Source: Candidatus Omnitrophota bacterium
GTDB taxonomy: Bacteria > Omnitrophota > Omnitrophia > Omnitrophales > Aquincolibacteriaceae
DNA length: 46,782 nt
Assembly: GCA_022705945.1 (NCBI GenBank)
Contig: JAKJDL010000012.1
Location: 1 to 46,782 of the forward strand
Direction of reading: 5' to 3'
Positions 16,844 through 24,668 of this stretch are shown piece after piece. Below the pieces are notes generated by a model. It searched no databases. It saw only the letters and a program-made list of their open reading frames with translations, and had not been told where the DNA came from. Position numbers and translations under genes: made by a program. Positions within the stretch are counted from its first letter, which is position 1; the number at the start of each line of letters is the position of its first letter.

Positions 16844-18241
16844 TTATCCTTTTAGTCTTGCGTTCACTTGCCGGATGCCGTCTTCGGTAAGCTGGCCGGA
16901 AAGGAATAAAAGTTTCGCGTATTCGAGTTCCAGCGAGAGAAGCAAGCTCTCGTAGCCGGCGGCGGTCTCATAGTAACCGCGGCGCATTTCAAGGAGGTCC
17001 GCAATCGATTTGCGCCCCTCCTGATACAACTTTGCCGTGAGGTCTGATGCCTGCTTCGCGTCCGCGGAAGCCGATCTCATGACAGGAACGTCAAGCAGTA
17101 CGGTTTCGTAGCGGGCAAGCTCCCGTACAATGTCCCTGACGATCTCGTCACGAAGCGCATCCCGCTCGGCCTTGAGTTCCTTGTGTCTCGCATCGACATC
17201 TTTAACTCGTCCGGGGTAGGCCGGATCGAACCAGTCCATCGTTCCCTTCATACCGACCGCGAAACTCTGCCCGCCCGTGTGCCAATCATGGCTGTTTTCA
17301 TCAAGGCTCGCGAAGCCGTAAATTTTCGGGAGAAACGAAGTTTTCTGACGGGTCTTCTCGATCCGCCGGGCATCAAGCATCTTGTCGACGGCCGCAAGAT
17401 CCGGCCTTTTTTGATACGCCCGGGCGAGCCATGCTTCGAGTTCGCTTTTATCCTGACCGGAACCTGGAAACCGTCCGGCCGCTTCCCACTCCCCGTCCGG
17501 TTCTTCCCCCATCAGGACATTCATCAGCATGCAAGAGGTCTTCAGCAGGGCTCCGAGCCGGTTCACCTCGCGGTCAATCCCGGCCGCGATCACTTTCGCC
17601 GCGTAAAAATCGGCCCCCTGGATCATTCCCTTGTCGGCCAGGTCCTTCGCCTGCTGCAAATCCTTGCCGGAGGCGTTCTTCACCTCCAGCGCAACGGAAT
17701 AAAGCTCCCGGGCAAGCAAAATCCCGAGGAAACTTTCAAGCGTCAGGATCGCGGCTTCCATTTCCGTCCAGTCAATCTCCAGGGATGAATATTGGACGAG
17801 ACGGCGCGCGGAGCGGATCTTCGAGATCGTGTTGAAGGAATCAAAAAGCAGTATGTCGCCTTCGATCCCGAAGCGGTAATTTGTGCGGTGGCGGGGCGTG
17901 TTGAGCGCGTTCAGTTCAAAATTATTCGCGGTAAAGGATTCCTGACGCAGAAGACTGCCGAATACAAACACGGGATCGTCGGAGGTCTGCATTTCGAAAA
18001 CGCCGCGGATCCTGGGGAAAAGCTCCGCGACCGCAAGATTGCGGCCGGCCTTCGCCTGCTCAAGCCGTTCATACCTTTTCCGCAAAGCGGGGTAATGAGC
18101 CAGAACCTTTTCATAGCAGTCGAGAAAGGTCATGACGCGACCGCGGGCGGCCGGACGCGGAGCCGTCATCTCGGCAGATGTGATCTGAAACGTTAAAAAA
18201 GAAAACACAAGGAAAAAGGAAGTTGCTTTCCGGATCATCAT
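16844..18241 (-). CDS. TolC-family outer-membrane channel protein
   Basis: 465 residues. A signal peptide is visible (TSFFLVFSFLTFQITSA). Two repeats of long helical sequence (ALRKRYERLEQAKAGRN early, KELKAERDALRDEIVRDIV late) and the conserved KLYQEGRKSIADLLEMRRGY block near the C-terminus are typical of TolC/OprM-like trimeric channels. It presumably forms the exit duct for the RND pump encoded 55 bp downstream. The start is uncertain: adjacent ATG codons at 18241 and 18238 and a GTG at 18247 are all possible and none has a clear ribosome binding site. Confidence 0.92.
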   Translation of the reverse strand: MMIRKATSFFLVFSFLTFQITSAEMTAPRPAARGRVMTFLDCYEKVLAHYPALRKRYERLEQAKAGRNLAVAELFPRIRGVFEMQTSDDPVFVFGSLLRQESFTANNFELNALNTPRHRTNYRFGIEGDILLFDSFNTISKIRSARRLVQYSSLEIDWTEMEAAILTLESFLGILLARELYSVALEVKNASGKDLQQAKDLADKGMIQGADFYAAKVIAAGIDREVNRLGALLKTSCMLMNVLMGEEPDGEWEAAGRFPGSGQDKSELEAWLARAYQKRPDLAAVDKMLDARRIEKTRQKTSFLPKIYGFASLDENSHDWHTGGQSFAVGMKGTMDWFDPAYPGRVKDVDARHKELKAERDALRDEIVRDIVRELARYETVLLDVPVMRSASADAKQASDLTAKLYQEGRKSIADLLEMRRGYYETAAGYESLLLSLELEYAKLLFLSGQLTEDGIRQVNARLKG

Positions 18242-18353
18242 GGGCACATCTTAATCTGTCTCTCGTCGATTTTAAACCTGTTTTTGGCCCGCGACCGGCC
18301 GCGACCGGAGAGAAACAACGAAAAAGGCAGGTTACGAAAAGAGTAAGGTAAAA

Positions 18354-18797
18354 TCAGCGCACCTGCTCGGCGCAACTTGAAAGGTCGGAGCCCGCTTCTC
18401 CGCAGACATCCGCGGGAACTGCGGAAAGAGAAACACCTTTGCCGTATAACGGCCGATCAAAGCGTTCAAGCACATCCTCCAGAGCCGGACGGATCGCGAG
18501 GTTTCCGTTCACGTCGATCACGGGTATCAGAAATTTTTCGCTGCCGAGTCCTGCCTCCCGTAATCTGGCATAGACTTCACTGCGGACATTCCCGTTTTCC
18601 ATATCTTTATAAGTATAATCGGCGCCGGCTTCTTCCAGCCCTTTTTTAGCGTCCTCGCAGGCGGAACAATCCGCCCGTCCATAGACCACAATATAGGGGC
18701 GATCACTCAGCGGTTTGACGGAGGAAAATTGCCCGAGCGAGGCGCACCCGGCAAACAAACACAGACCAATCAACAAAATGCCCGGCATGAACTTCAT
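18354..18797 (-). CDS. Glutaredoxin/thioredoxin-like lipoprotein
   Basis: 147 residues. The N-terminus is a lipoprotein signal with lipobox LFAGC (Cys 18), so the mature protein is probably anchored in the periplasm. The body reads as a glutaredoxin-type fold: YIVVYGRADCSACEDAKKGL carries a CSAC redox motif, then DYTYKDMENG, a cis-Pro region FLIPVIDVNG, and ALEDVLERF. A C-terminal tail has two more cysteines (VCGEAGSDLSSC). A role in thiol-disulfide exchange in the envelope is inferred. It lies upstream of the TolC gene on the same strand, 112 nt away. Confidence 0.75.
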   Translation of the reverse strand: MKFMPGILLIGLCLFAGCASLGQFSSVKPLSDRPYIVVYGRADCSACEDAKKGLEEAGADYTYKDMENGNVRSEVYARLREAGLGSEKFLIPVIDVNGNLAIRPALEDVLERFDRPLYGKGVSLSAVPADVCGEAGSDLSSCAEQVR

Positions 18798-19000
18798 TCG
18801 TCATCCCCCGCAAAACTCCTCGAAATCTTCATGAACTCCGCATATAAAAACACTGTTTTAAATTGATCAGGTATCAGGACCGCCCAAAATAAATCATTTT
18901 CGCCCGCAAGTCGACAGATCTTTTGGGAAAAGGCGGGAAATGATACGATACTCGGGTTCGCACCCCGCCATTAAGGGAAAGCGGACTTCACGGAGGATTG

Positions 19001-19927
19001 ATGAAAAGCTTCGGCAGGACAATATTTTTCGCGGCGCTACTTTTCCTCTCTTTTATTCTGTACTCCGTTTCGGCTTCCGCCGCGGCAGGGGAAAAAATGT
19101 TTTATGCCCGCGCCGAAAGACCCGCTCCCGTCCTTAACACAGCGGACTTCAGATCCGTCTTCGGAGGCAGGGACGGGAAAACCCTCAAAAGGGATCCGCA
19201 GGGACTTGTCCGCGAGATTGAATTTATCGCCCTGCCGGGCACCGCATTCGAGATCGAATCCTCGCATCGCGTAGCCGGGCACCTGATCTACAGGGTTCGG
19301 ACCGCGGACTACCCGTCCCGGGCGTCCGGCCTTTTTGTTGACAGCCGTTTTGTTACCGTTTCGCCAAACCCGTTCCCGAAGCGGCCGAAGATCGTTCCGC
19401 CGCGCGAAACGATACTGAAACGGATGCTGAACCGCCGGGGAACAAAATACGTCTGGGGAGGCAACTTCGCCGGGGGTATTCCCGAACTTCTTCGGTTTTA
19501 TCCACCGTCCGCGGCGCTTGATCCCGGGACAAAAAACATGTGGACCCTGCGTGGTCTGGATTGCTCGGGCCTTCTTTATGAGGCGGCTGACGGCGCCCTC
19601 CCCCGGAACACTTCGGATCTGATCTCGTTCGGAAAGCCGGTTCTGATCGCGGGACTCACGGCCGAGCGGATCGCCGCCAGGCTGGAACCTCTTGATCTGA
19701 TCGTCTGGAAAGGTCACGTGATCATCGTGCTTGACCGGGAACACACGATCGAAAGCTGTGTGAACTGCTCACCCGGAGGCGGCGTCACCGTCCGGAAATC
19801 GGTCGAAGTTCTCAAGGAAGCCATGAGTGCCCGAACCCCCGCGAACAACTATCCGGCACGAACCTCCCCGTCAGAGAAACCCTTCGTTATCCGCCGCTGG
19901 TATTCTTCATATCGAGAAGTCCGGTAA
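19001..19927 (+). CDS. Secreted NlpC/P60-like cysteine peptidase
   Basis: 308 residues with a signal peptide (residues 7-28, ending SASAAA). The first 120 residues form an SH3-like region; the catalytic part has KYVWGGNF, then GLDCSGLLYEA with Cys 188 and a histidine in VWKGHVIIVLD (His 239), the layout of NlpC/P60 peptidoglycan endopeptidases. The ATG at 19001 was chosen because GGAGG lies just upstream. The last residues (WYSSYREVR) run into sequence that belongs, in another frame, to the phage-like fragment, so the natural C-terminus may have been lost and replaced. Divergent from the lipoprotein gene, with 203 bp between them and no clear promoter. Confidence 0.85.
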   Translation: MKSFGRTIFFAALLFLSFILYSVSASAAAGEKMFYARAERPAPVLNTADFRSVFGGRDGKTLKRDPQGLVREIEFIALPGTAFEIESSHRVAGHLIYRVRTADYPSRASGLFVDSRFVTVSPNPFPKRPKIVPPRETILKRMLNRRGTKYVWGGNFAGGIPELLRFYPPSAALDPGTKNMWTLRGLDCSGLLYEAADGALPRNTSDLISFGKPVLIAGLTAERIAARLEPLDLIVWKGHVIIVLDREHTIESCVNCSPGGGVTVRKSVEVLKEAMSARTPANNYPARTSPSEKPFVIRRWYSSYREVR

Positions 19928-20213
19928 GGGATGGGAAATCACGCGCGTTGCGAACGTGTATGGAAAGGACTTTGATTCTACTTTTGCCGGTTGGATCGAG
20001 GATGGATTATTGCGCTATGCGGACACAAAAAAGGCCCCAATCCGGTTAGGTAGTTTGGCTACACCTACTGCCGAGCGCATCAACCCCCGTTTGAGCCGTG
20101 AGATTTTGACCTCAAAAGAAGTGCGCACCGAGAATGATTTGGATGCAAACCGGTTTCAATCCAAAAACACAGAGGATGCTTACGCGAAAGTTCTGAATGA
20201 TATTCATAAATAG
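19902..20213 (+). pseudogene. Fragment resembling the C-terminal domain of phage MuF/polyvalent proteins
   Basis: An open frame of about 104 codons without its own start or ribosome binding site overlaps the end of the NlpC gene in a different frame. It reads ILHIEKSGKGWEITRVANV, then VYGKDFDSTFAGWIEDGLLRY, then ADTKKAPIRLG. The pattern ...ITRVANVYGK...WIEDGLLRYADTKKA is like the C-terminal domains (often toxin-like nucleases of the PBECR/barnase-EndoU group) attached to phage minor-head or large polyvalent proteins. The upstream part of such a protein is missing. Its codon use is less GC-rich than the neighbours. Identification is by recalled pattern only. Confidence 0.45.
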
Positions 20214-20339
20214 ATTCGCGGTGTTATTGATCTTGAGGTTTGGACGCTAAAGGATTTAGGAGAGGGTAGCGGACAAACGGCAATAGGATTAAAAACCATG
20301 AAATCCGCCTTCTTCGTCGGCCTGAAACTTTAGCGCCGG

Positions 20340-21236
20340 TCAGGACTCAAGCCGAAATTCATTAAGGATCTTCGTAACCAGCGGATGAGGAATTTTCCTC
20401 TCGCGGGTGACAAGGTAGATCGTGTCCACGATTTTGTGCCGGGAATGGTCCCGCAGGACCGAAAGGTCTTTTCTCTCCGGAGCATTGGCGACGGCATAGG
20501 AGTTAAGCAATCCGATCCCGCGCCCCATCGCGACAAGCGCGCGAGCCATTTCGAGGTTCTGGATCTCGGCCACGACCTTGGGCTTGATCTTGTGGGCATG
20601 AATGTAGTTCTGGATCGCGTGGTAAGTCTGGTCGGGCGCGGTCGGAAGGATCAAGGGCTCCCCGTTCAGTCCCTTCGGAAGATCGCGGAATCTCCGGGCG
20701 ATTTTTCTACTTGCGCAAAATACCATGGGAATGGTCGCTAGAAGATGGTTCTGGATATTCTCTTCAATCGGAGAGGGGTAGGAAAAATCGTTCAACACCA
20801 GGTCGAGCTTGTGCACCATGAGATTTTCGACCATCGTCTCGATCCGGTCCTGGCACAGCGTCAGATGGACATCGGGGTCCGCGGCAAGAATAAACCGGAC
20901 CAGTTTCTCCGCGACCACTTTGGGCACCGCGCTCGAAACACCGATCTGGATCTTGGAACCGATCCGGTATTTCCGCTTTGACATGCCGTCGGCCAGTTCC
21001 CGGGCAAAATCGAAGATCGCCTTGGCGGAGTTAAAAACAAGGACCCCTTCTTCGGTGAGCGAGACCTTCCTCCCCTCCCGGTCCAGCAACCGGAAATTCC
21101 AGTAGTTTTCGAATTGCTTGATCTGGGCGCTGAGCGCGGGCTGGGAAATACAGAGGCTGCGGGCGGCCTTTGAAAAGGACCGCTCCTTGGCAACCACATA
21201 GAAGTAGTAGAGATGATGAAAGTTGAAAGGGATCAT
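20340..21236 (-). CDS. LysR-family transcriptional regulator
   Basis: 298 residues. The N-terminal winged helix-turn-helix (FHHLYYFYVVAKERSFSKAA, then LCISQPALSAQIKQFE) has the FHHLYYF spelling of NhaR-like LysR proteins. Residues 90-298 form the periplasmic-binding-like effector domain (KIQIGVSSAVPK onward). It is transcribed away from the DUF1232/Rnk/Hss genes, separated by 90 bp, the classic arrangement for a LysR protein that controls the divergent operon. The effector is unknown; a polyamine would be a natural guess and is only a guess. Confidence 0.93.
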   Translation of the reverse strand: MIPFNFHHLYYFYVVAKERSFSKAARSLCISQPALSAQIKQFENYWNFRLLDREGRKVSLTEEGVLVFNSAKAIFDFARELADGMSKRKYRIGSKIQIGVSSAVPKVVAEKLVRFILAADPDVHLTLCQDRIETMVENLMVHKLDLVLNDFSYPSPIEENIQNHLLATIPMVFCASRKIARRFRDLPKGLNGEPLILPTAPDQTYHAIQNYIHAHKIKPKVVAEIQNLEMARALVAMGRGIGLLNSYAVANAPERKDLSVLRDHSRHKIVDTIYLVTRERKIPHPLVTKILNEFRLES

Positions 21237-21326
21237 AACTATAAATTATGGATACGATAGAAAGTATATATTTTATTTAACTCATTTTCCATCAGATAAT
21301 TCCGGCAAAGCGAAAGCGGGGGCACC
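21237..21326. promoter_or_regulatory. Divergent AT-rich regulatory region between lysR and the hss operon
   Basis: 90 bp separate the two starts; the first 60 are strongly AT-rich, unlike the surroundings. ATAC-N8-GTAT (within 21250-21275) is a dyad of roughly LysR-site size but not an exact T-N11-A. No unambiguous -35/-10 pair was identified. Confidence 0.4.
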
Positions 21327-21854
21327 GTGCTGAAAACATTCGAGGAACATCTAAAAAATGTCGCGGCAGTCGACAACGGGGACTTCCACGACAGGCTCCG
21401 GGAGCGCATCGGGAAAAAGGCCGCGCCTGTCCTCGAAAAGAGATTAAAGGACATGATTCTCCTCACGCCCCATCTTCTGCTTAGGATTTACCGTTACGGC
21501 ACCGATCCGGAAACGCCCCAAGCTGCCAAGACCCTGGCCGAGTCCGCCTTGATTTATTTTTATCACCCAAAGGATTTCATCCCCGACGGAGGACGTCGGT
21601 TGTTCGGCTATCTGGATGACGCCTATTACATCGCCCTCCTCTACGAGCGGATCCTCAGGTCTTTGATCCGGAGCAGGTTTGCGATTCCGGAGTTCGACAA
21701 GAATTATCTGAAGCAGATTAAACTGGTACGCCGCGGCGTGAAACTCGCTATCCCGGGCGAAGCCCCGGTGATCGAGGAAACTATCAACAGCATCCGGACG
21801 GAAGAAGAAACCGGCCGCTGTCCGATTCCGGGCGCCGAAGGAAAAGGAATATGA
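21327..21854 (+). CDS. DUF1232 (YkvA-like) protein
   Basis: 175 residues. The middle third carries the DUF1232 signature: ALIYFYHPKDFIPDGG followed by GYLDDAYYIALLYERIL, where the Asp-Pro-Asp and Leu-Asp-Asp motifs are typical. In many relatives this part is membrane-associated; here it is only moderately hydrophobic. The function of the family is unknown. A GTG start at 21327 with a GGGGG stretch upstream is the best choice. It overlaps the Rnk-like gene by four bases (ATGA), so the two are translationally coupled. Confidence 0.75.
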   Translation: MLKTFEEHLKNVAAVDNGDFHDRLRERIGKKAAPVLEKRLKDMILLTPHLLLRIYRYGTDPETPQAAKTLAESALIYFYHPKDFIPDGGRRLFGYLDDAYYIALLYERILRSLIRSRFAIPEFDKNYLKQIKLVRRGVKLAIPGEAPVIEETINSIRTEEETGRCPIPGAEGKGI

Positions 21855-22267
21855 GCGAGAAAAAAATCTACATCACCGAAAGAGATGCGGGACGGCTCCG
21901 GGACTTGATCGGAAGCGGAACAAACTTCGGAGAGAACGGTCCTTTTTATCTCAAGCAGCTTGTTTCGGAACTCGATCGGGCCGAGATCGTCGAATCGCAA
22001 AAAATTCCGCGGGACATCGTAACCATGAACTCCCTCGTGCAGTTCCGGGACCTCAGCACGAATGAAGTGCACGAATACAGCATCGTTTATCCGACCTCCG
22101 CGGACCATCGGATGAACAAGGTCTCGATCCTCGCGCCCATCGGCCTCGCCCTTCTGGGATGCCGAGTGAACGATATCGTGGAATGGCCGGTTCCGGCCGG
22201 CACGAGACGCCTCAAGATCGAAAAAGTTCTGTATCAGCCCGAGGCCGCCGGCGAATTTGACCTCTGA
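21851..22267 (+). CDS. Rnk-like protein (GreA/GreB C-terminal domain), first copy
   Basis: 138 residues. Residues 1-50 are a short N-terminal helical part (ITERDAGRLRDLI...YLKQLVSELDRAEIV) and residues 50-138 an FKBP-like domain: VTMNSLVQFRDL, EYSIVYP, VSILAPIGLALLGCRVNDIVEW. This is the architecture of Rnk, the regulator of nucleoside diphosphate kinase, which binds RNA polymerase but lacks the long GreA coiled coil. It is followed 30 bp later by homospermidine synthase. A second copy with the same layout lies on the other side of that gene. Confidence 0.88.
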   Translation: MSEKKIYITERDAGRLRDLIGSGTNFGENGPFYLKQLVSELDRAEIVESQKIPRDIVTMNSLVQFRDLSTNEVHEYSIVYPTSADHRMNKVSILAPIGLALLGCRVNDIVEWPVPAGTRRLKIEKVLYQPEAAGEFDL

Positions 22268-22297
22268 ACCCACTACTTGTAAAGGAGATAAACAACC

Positions 22298-23749
22298 ATG
22301 ATGCGATTTGATAAGAAAGTCCTTTGTATCGGTTTTGGTTCGGTCGGGAAATGCACCCTTCCCGTCCTTCTCAGACATATCCGGATCCCCTACAGCAACA
22401 TCACTGTCCTGGATTTCGAGGACAAGCGCAAGGAGCTGGCTCCGTGGATCAAGAAAGGCGTACACTATGCCCGGGAAAGGATCACCCCCGTCAACGTCGC
22501 CAGAACCCTTTCCAAATATGTTTCCTCCGGCGGCATGATTGTCGACCTTTCCTGGAATATCGACTCGATCGACATGCTCTCCTGGTGCCATGAAAACAAG
22601 GTGCTTTACGTGAACACCTCGGTTGAGGAATGGGACCCTTACGCGAACATCGAGAAAAAAACGCCGCTTGAAAAATCGCTCTATTTCAAACAGCTCGAAA
22701 TCCGCAAAATGATCGCCCAGTGGAACGACGGCGCCACGACGGCCGTACTGGACCACGGCGCCAACCCGGGACTGATCTCCCATTTCACCAAGCAGGGCCT
22801 TCTGGACATCGCCAAAAAAGCGGTTCACGACAAAACCACCCTGAAAAAAGACCGGAAGATCCTCGAACATCTGATCCGGGACGAGGCGTTCCCCCAGCTG
22901 GCCATGAAACTCGGCGTCAAGACGATCCATATCAGCGAACGCGACACCCAGATCACAAAACGGCCTAAGGAAGTCGATGAATTCGTCGGCACCTGGTCGA
23001 TCGAGGGACTGCGTGAAGAGGCCATCGCTCCCTCGGAAATGGGCTGGGGCACACACGAAAAAGAACTCCCGAAACTCGCCTATGTTCCTGAATACGGGCC
23101 GAAAAACCAGATCTTCCTTTCCCAGATGGGGATGAACACCTGGGTGCGCTCCTGGGTCCCGAACTGCGAGATTGTCGGCATGGCGATCCGGCACGCTGAG
23201 GCTTTCACGCTGTCCGAAAGGCTGACGGTCCGCAGAAACGAAAAACCCGTTTACCGCCCGACCGTCCATTACGCCTACATGCCCTGCAACGAAACCCTCG
23301 CCTCGATCCATGAACTGCGCTGCCGGAATTACGAACTCCAGCCAAAATGCCGCATCATGTCGGATGAGATCATTTCGGGTACGGACATCCTGGGTGCCCT
23401 GATCATGGGACACAAGTACAACTCCTGGTGGACCGGAAGCATGCTCTCGATCGAAGAAGCGCGAAAGCTTGTCCCCCATCAGAACGCGACCACAATCCAG
23501 GTGGCAATCGGGGTGGTCTCGGCCGCCATGTGGATGATCGAAAATCCCAGAAAAGGCGTCTGCGAACCCGAGGACCTTCCGCACGAACAAGTCCTCGAGG
23601 TCGCAAAACCCTATCTCGGTACTTTCGTGTCCGAGGCCTCGGATTGGACGCCTTTCAAAAATTATCAGGTGTTTTTTCCCGAAAATCCCGATTCGGCGCT
23701 CGACAGGAAAAATCCGTGGTGCTTCAAAAATTTTCTCTTTAAGCCCTGA
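22298..23749 (+). CDS. hss: Homospermidine synthase
   Basis: NAD-dependent enzyme making the polyamine sym-homospermidine from putrescine and/or spermidine; cytosolic. It has 483 residues, the size of the bacterial enzyme (Blastochloris/Legionella type). VLCIGFGSVGKCTLPVL is the Rossmann loop near the N-terminus; VLDHGANPGLISHFTKQGL and HKYNSWWTGSMLSIEEAR are strongly conserved in this family. AAGGAGA lies 9 bases before the ATG. It is flanked by two Rnk-like genes and probably belongs to one operon with DUF1232. Confidence 0.95.
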   Translation: MMRFDKKVLCIGFGSVGKCTLPVLLRHIRIPYSNITVLDFEDKRKELAPWIKKGVHYARERITPVNVARTLSKYVSSGGMIVDLSWNIDSIDMLSWCHENKVLYVNTSVEEWDPYANIEKKTPLEKSLYFKQLEIRKMIAQWNDGATTAVLDHGANPGLISHFTKQGLLDIAKKAVHDKTTLKKDRKILEHLIRDEAFPQLAMKLGVKTIHISERDTQITKRPKEVDEFVGTWSIEGLREEAIAPSEMGWGTHEKELPKLAYVPEYGPKNQIFLSQMGMNTWVRSWVPNCEIVGMAIRHAEAFTLSERLTVRRNEKPVYRPTVHYAYMPCNETLASIHELRCRNYELQPKCRIMSDEIISGTDILGALIMGHKYNSWWTGSMLSIEEARKLVPHQNATTIQVAIGVVSAAMWMIENPRKGVCEPEDLPHEQVLEVAKPYLGTFVSEASDWTPFKNYQVFFPENPDSALDRKNPWCFKNFLFKP

Positions 23750-23786
23750 GCCCGGCCCGGCAACAGCCCCGCAGAAGGAGGTTGTT

Positions 23787-24203
23787 ATGGCCCCGAAGAA
23801 ATTTTTTGTCTCGAAAGGCGATCTTGAACGCCTGCATGAGGCTATCTCAATCGCCCGGGAAATGGGCGACGGGCGGGACATTATCCTCGGAAAGCTGAAA
23901 GAGAAACTCTCGGCCGCCGAACTGATCTCCGGCGAAAAAATGCCCAAAAATACCGTCACGATGAACTCCGCGGGGAAACTTCTCTGGCTCGACACCAAGG
24001 AAATCCGTCTTTTCTGGCTGGGATTCCCCGACGCACTGGATCATGACGGAAATAAAGTGTCTATTTTTTCGTCTCTGGGCGTTGCCCTCCTCGGCGCTCA
24101 CGTTGGAGAACCCACACCGCAGGAAGTCCCCACGGGCCACCGTCTGTTCAAGGTTCTGAAACTCCTCTATCAGCCCGAAGCGATGCGGGATTATCACCTG
24201 TAA
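23787..24203 (+). CDS. Rnk-like protein, second copy
   Basis: 138 residues, exactly the length of the copy at 21851-22267 but clearly diverged. It has the same order: a helical N-terminus (LERLHEAISIA...LKEKLSAAELI), then TVTMNSAGKLLWLDT, VSIFSSLGVALLGAHVGE and the shared KLLYQPEA ending (first copy: KVLYQPEA). AGAAGGAGG lies just upstream of the ATG. It ends the cluster, followed by a hairpin. Two Rnk paralogs around a polyamine enzyme are unusual. Confidence 0.88.
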   Translation: MAPKKFFVSKGDLERLHEAISIAREMGDGRDIILGKLKEKLSAAELISGEKMPKNTVTMNSAGKLLWLDTKEIRLFWLGFPDALDHDGNKVSIFSSLGVALLGAHVGEPTPQEVPTGHRLFKVLKLLYQPEAMRDYHL

Positions 24204-24214
24204 GCGGCAAGGAA

Positions 24215-24245
24215 GGGGACGGACAATTATTCAGGACCCGTCCCC
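24215..24245 (+). terminator. Hairpin after the hss cluster
   Basis: GGGGACGG / CCGTCCCC, 8 perfect base pairs around a 15-nt loop, 12 bp after the last stop. There is no T-tract. The arms match hairpins at 28911 and 33478 almost exactly. Confidence 0.6.
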
Positions 24246-24318
24246 CGCCGGGTTACGGTCGCCTGTTGTCTCTCCCGCGGGACAATGTCCGGCTTCATCT
24301 CTCATCCCCGGGGCGAAT

Positions 24319-24358
24319 GGAATATTCCTTGACTGGAATATTCCAAAGTTGGTATATT
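24319..24358 (+). promoter_or_regulatory. Promoter with two ArsR-type operator palindromes
   Basis: Two identical perfect palindromes GGAATATTCC (24319-24328 and 24335-24344), 16 bp centre to centre, flank and overlap the -35 TTGACT (24329-24334). An 18-bp spacer leads to TATATT (24353-24358). The ATG of the ArsR gene starts at 24364, only five bases after the -10, so the predicted transcript starts at or next to the A of the start codon (a leaderless mRNA). A dimeric ArsR protein bound here would block RNA polymerase, giving autoregulation. Confidence 0.8.
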
Positions 24359-24363
24359 TAAGC

Positions 24364-24666
24364 ATGTCCAAACTACCCATCGATCCCAAGACTCTCGAAT
24401 ACGCTTCAAAAATCCTGAAGGCGCTCGCACATCCCGACCGTCTGCAGATCATTGAAGAGCTTCGTCGGCGGGAATGCTCCGTCGGCGAGCTTACCGAAAA
24501 GCTCGGGCTCGCGCAGGCGATCGTCTCCAAGCACCTTTCCCTTCTGAAAAAAAACGGGGTGCTTGCGAGCCGCACCGACTGCAACTTCCGTTACTATTCC
24601 CTGGCCAACACCAAGGTCCCGGATGTCCTGAACTGCATCAAAAAAAGCTGTCAAAAGGAGCATTGA
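24364..24666 (+). CDS. ArsR/SmtB-family repressor, probably sulfur-responsive
   Basis: 100 residues. A winged helix-turn-helix is clear: KALAHPDRLQIIEELRRREC, then GELTEKLGLAQAIVSKHLSL, then LKKNGVLASRTDCNFRYY. Cysteines at about 38, 73, 91 and 96; a pair consisting of one near the first recognition region and one or two in the C-terminal helix is reminiscent of SqrR/BigR-type sulfane-sulfur sensors rather than metal sensors, and the next gene is a sulfur-transfer fusion. The ATG at 24364 is preferred to an upstream TTG because the promoter reaches it directly. It is two bases from the next gene. Confidence 0.88.
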   Translation: MSKLPIDPKTLEYASKILKALAHPDRLQIIEELRRRECSVGELTEKLGLAQAIVSKHLSLLKKNGVLASRTDCNFRYYSLANTKVPDVLNCIKKSCQKEH

Positions 24667-24668
24667 CC

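Noticed and set aside
19827-19901. A GTG start for the phage-like frame at 19827
   Set aside because: No ribosome binding site and these codons lie within the NlpC gene; only the part from about 19902 looks like the phage-type domain.
21704-23998. A 764-codon open frame on the minus strand
   Set aside because: It is the mirror of the DUF1232, Rnk and Hss genes; it has no family resemblance and no ribosome binding site, while the plus-strand genes have both.
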